From Planctomonas psychrotolerans (GTDB lineage Bacteria > Actinomycetota > Actinomycetes > Actinomycetales > Microbacteriaceae): 64,000 nt of DNA. The position numbers were made by a program, and so were the translations under genes. The notes under the pieces were generated by a model, which did no database searches, was not told where the DNA came from, and saw nothing but the letters and a program-made list of their open reading frames with translations. Positions 63,897 through 64,000 of this stretch are shown one piece after another; positions within the stretch are counted from its first letter, which is position 1; each line of letters opens with the position of its first letter. The stretch spans positions 62,001 through 126,000 of the forward strand of contig NZ_SJEV01000002.1 of assembly GCF_008642235.1 (NCBI RefSeq). Reading direction: 5' to 3'.

Positions 63897-64000
63897 ACTC
63901 GGATCGTACTCGCCGTGAGGCTGACGCTTCACCGGTGATTCCAGCCGCCTTCGGACCACTACCACCGAGCGGATGACCGATGCGGGAGTCACACGGAACT

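Overview
The window is chromosomal DNA of a high-GC actinobacterium, most probably a member of Microbacteriaceae. The evidence is the gene set and order: mycothiol ligase mshC, RNA polymerase-binding protein rbpA, the actinobacterial FAS-II cluster fasR-fabD-fabH-acpP-fabF beside aceE and ahpE, a DUF3145 gene, and pafB-pafC-tatA-tatC-helY without adjacent proteasome genes. No phage, IS element, CRISPR array or replication origin was found. The three tRNA genes (CAT, TAC and GAG anticodons) encode no 3' CCA.

Layout. 0-14 kb is mixed: the C-terminal part of a DMT transporter, a GT4 glycosyltransferase whose end runs into a tRNA, an orphan CbxX-type AAA+ ATPase, an MFS transporter, small hypotheticals, a secreted ScyD/ScyE-like protein, a coupled XRE/CPBP-like gene pair, cspA with a long palindromic terminator, an unusual family A DNA polymerase, a DUF1684 protein and a PadR repressor. 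14-23 kb is the fatty-acid block: DUF3145, then fabF, acpP, fabH, fabD, fasR and aceE on the minus strand, with peroxiredoxin ahpE divergent and tRNA-Val beyond it.

24-31.2 kb is an exopolysaccharide-type locus. Three minus-strand genes with successive 4-bp overlaps encode a cellulose-synthase-like GT2 with a GH26-like C-terminal domain that lacks both catalytic glutamates, a GT39-like membrane protein and a GT2-GtrA fusion. A divergent gene encodes a secreted GH26 glycanase that keeps both glutamates. The shared 400-bp gap carries several inverted repeats. I infer a synthesis, export and trimming system for a beta-linked glycan; this is the most interesting part of the window.

31-43 kb holds accessory metabolism: an MFS transporter, an SRPBCC protein with a long tail, a sugar-isomerase-like protein, two methyltransferases, a class A beta-lactamase lipoprotein, a RibD-like reductase, a DUF899 protein preceded by a palindrome, a DLH-like hydrolase and an SDR-S9 peptidase-NUDIX-UPF0303 operon. 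43-46 kb has NfeD-stomatin-GDPD and rbpA, the latter with an ECF-like promoter match. 46-55 kb is FKBP-pafB-pafC-(small membrane protein)-tatA-tatC-helY-lnt, all on the minus strand. 55-64 kb holds trmI, a HAD phosphatase, PAC2, gdhA, mshC, uppP, an M20 peptidase, tRNA-Leu and a GNAT acetyltransferase. A family of short inverted repeats occurs as three arrays directly 3' of genes and supplies the stop codon of two of them.
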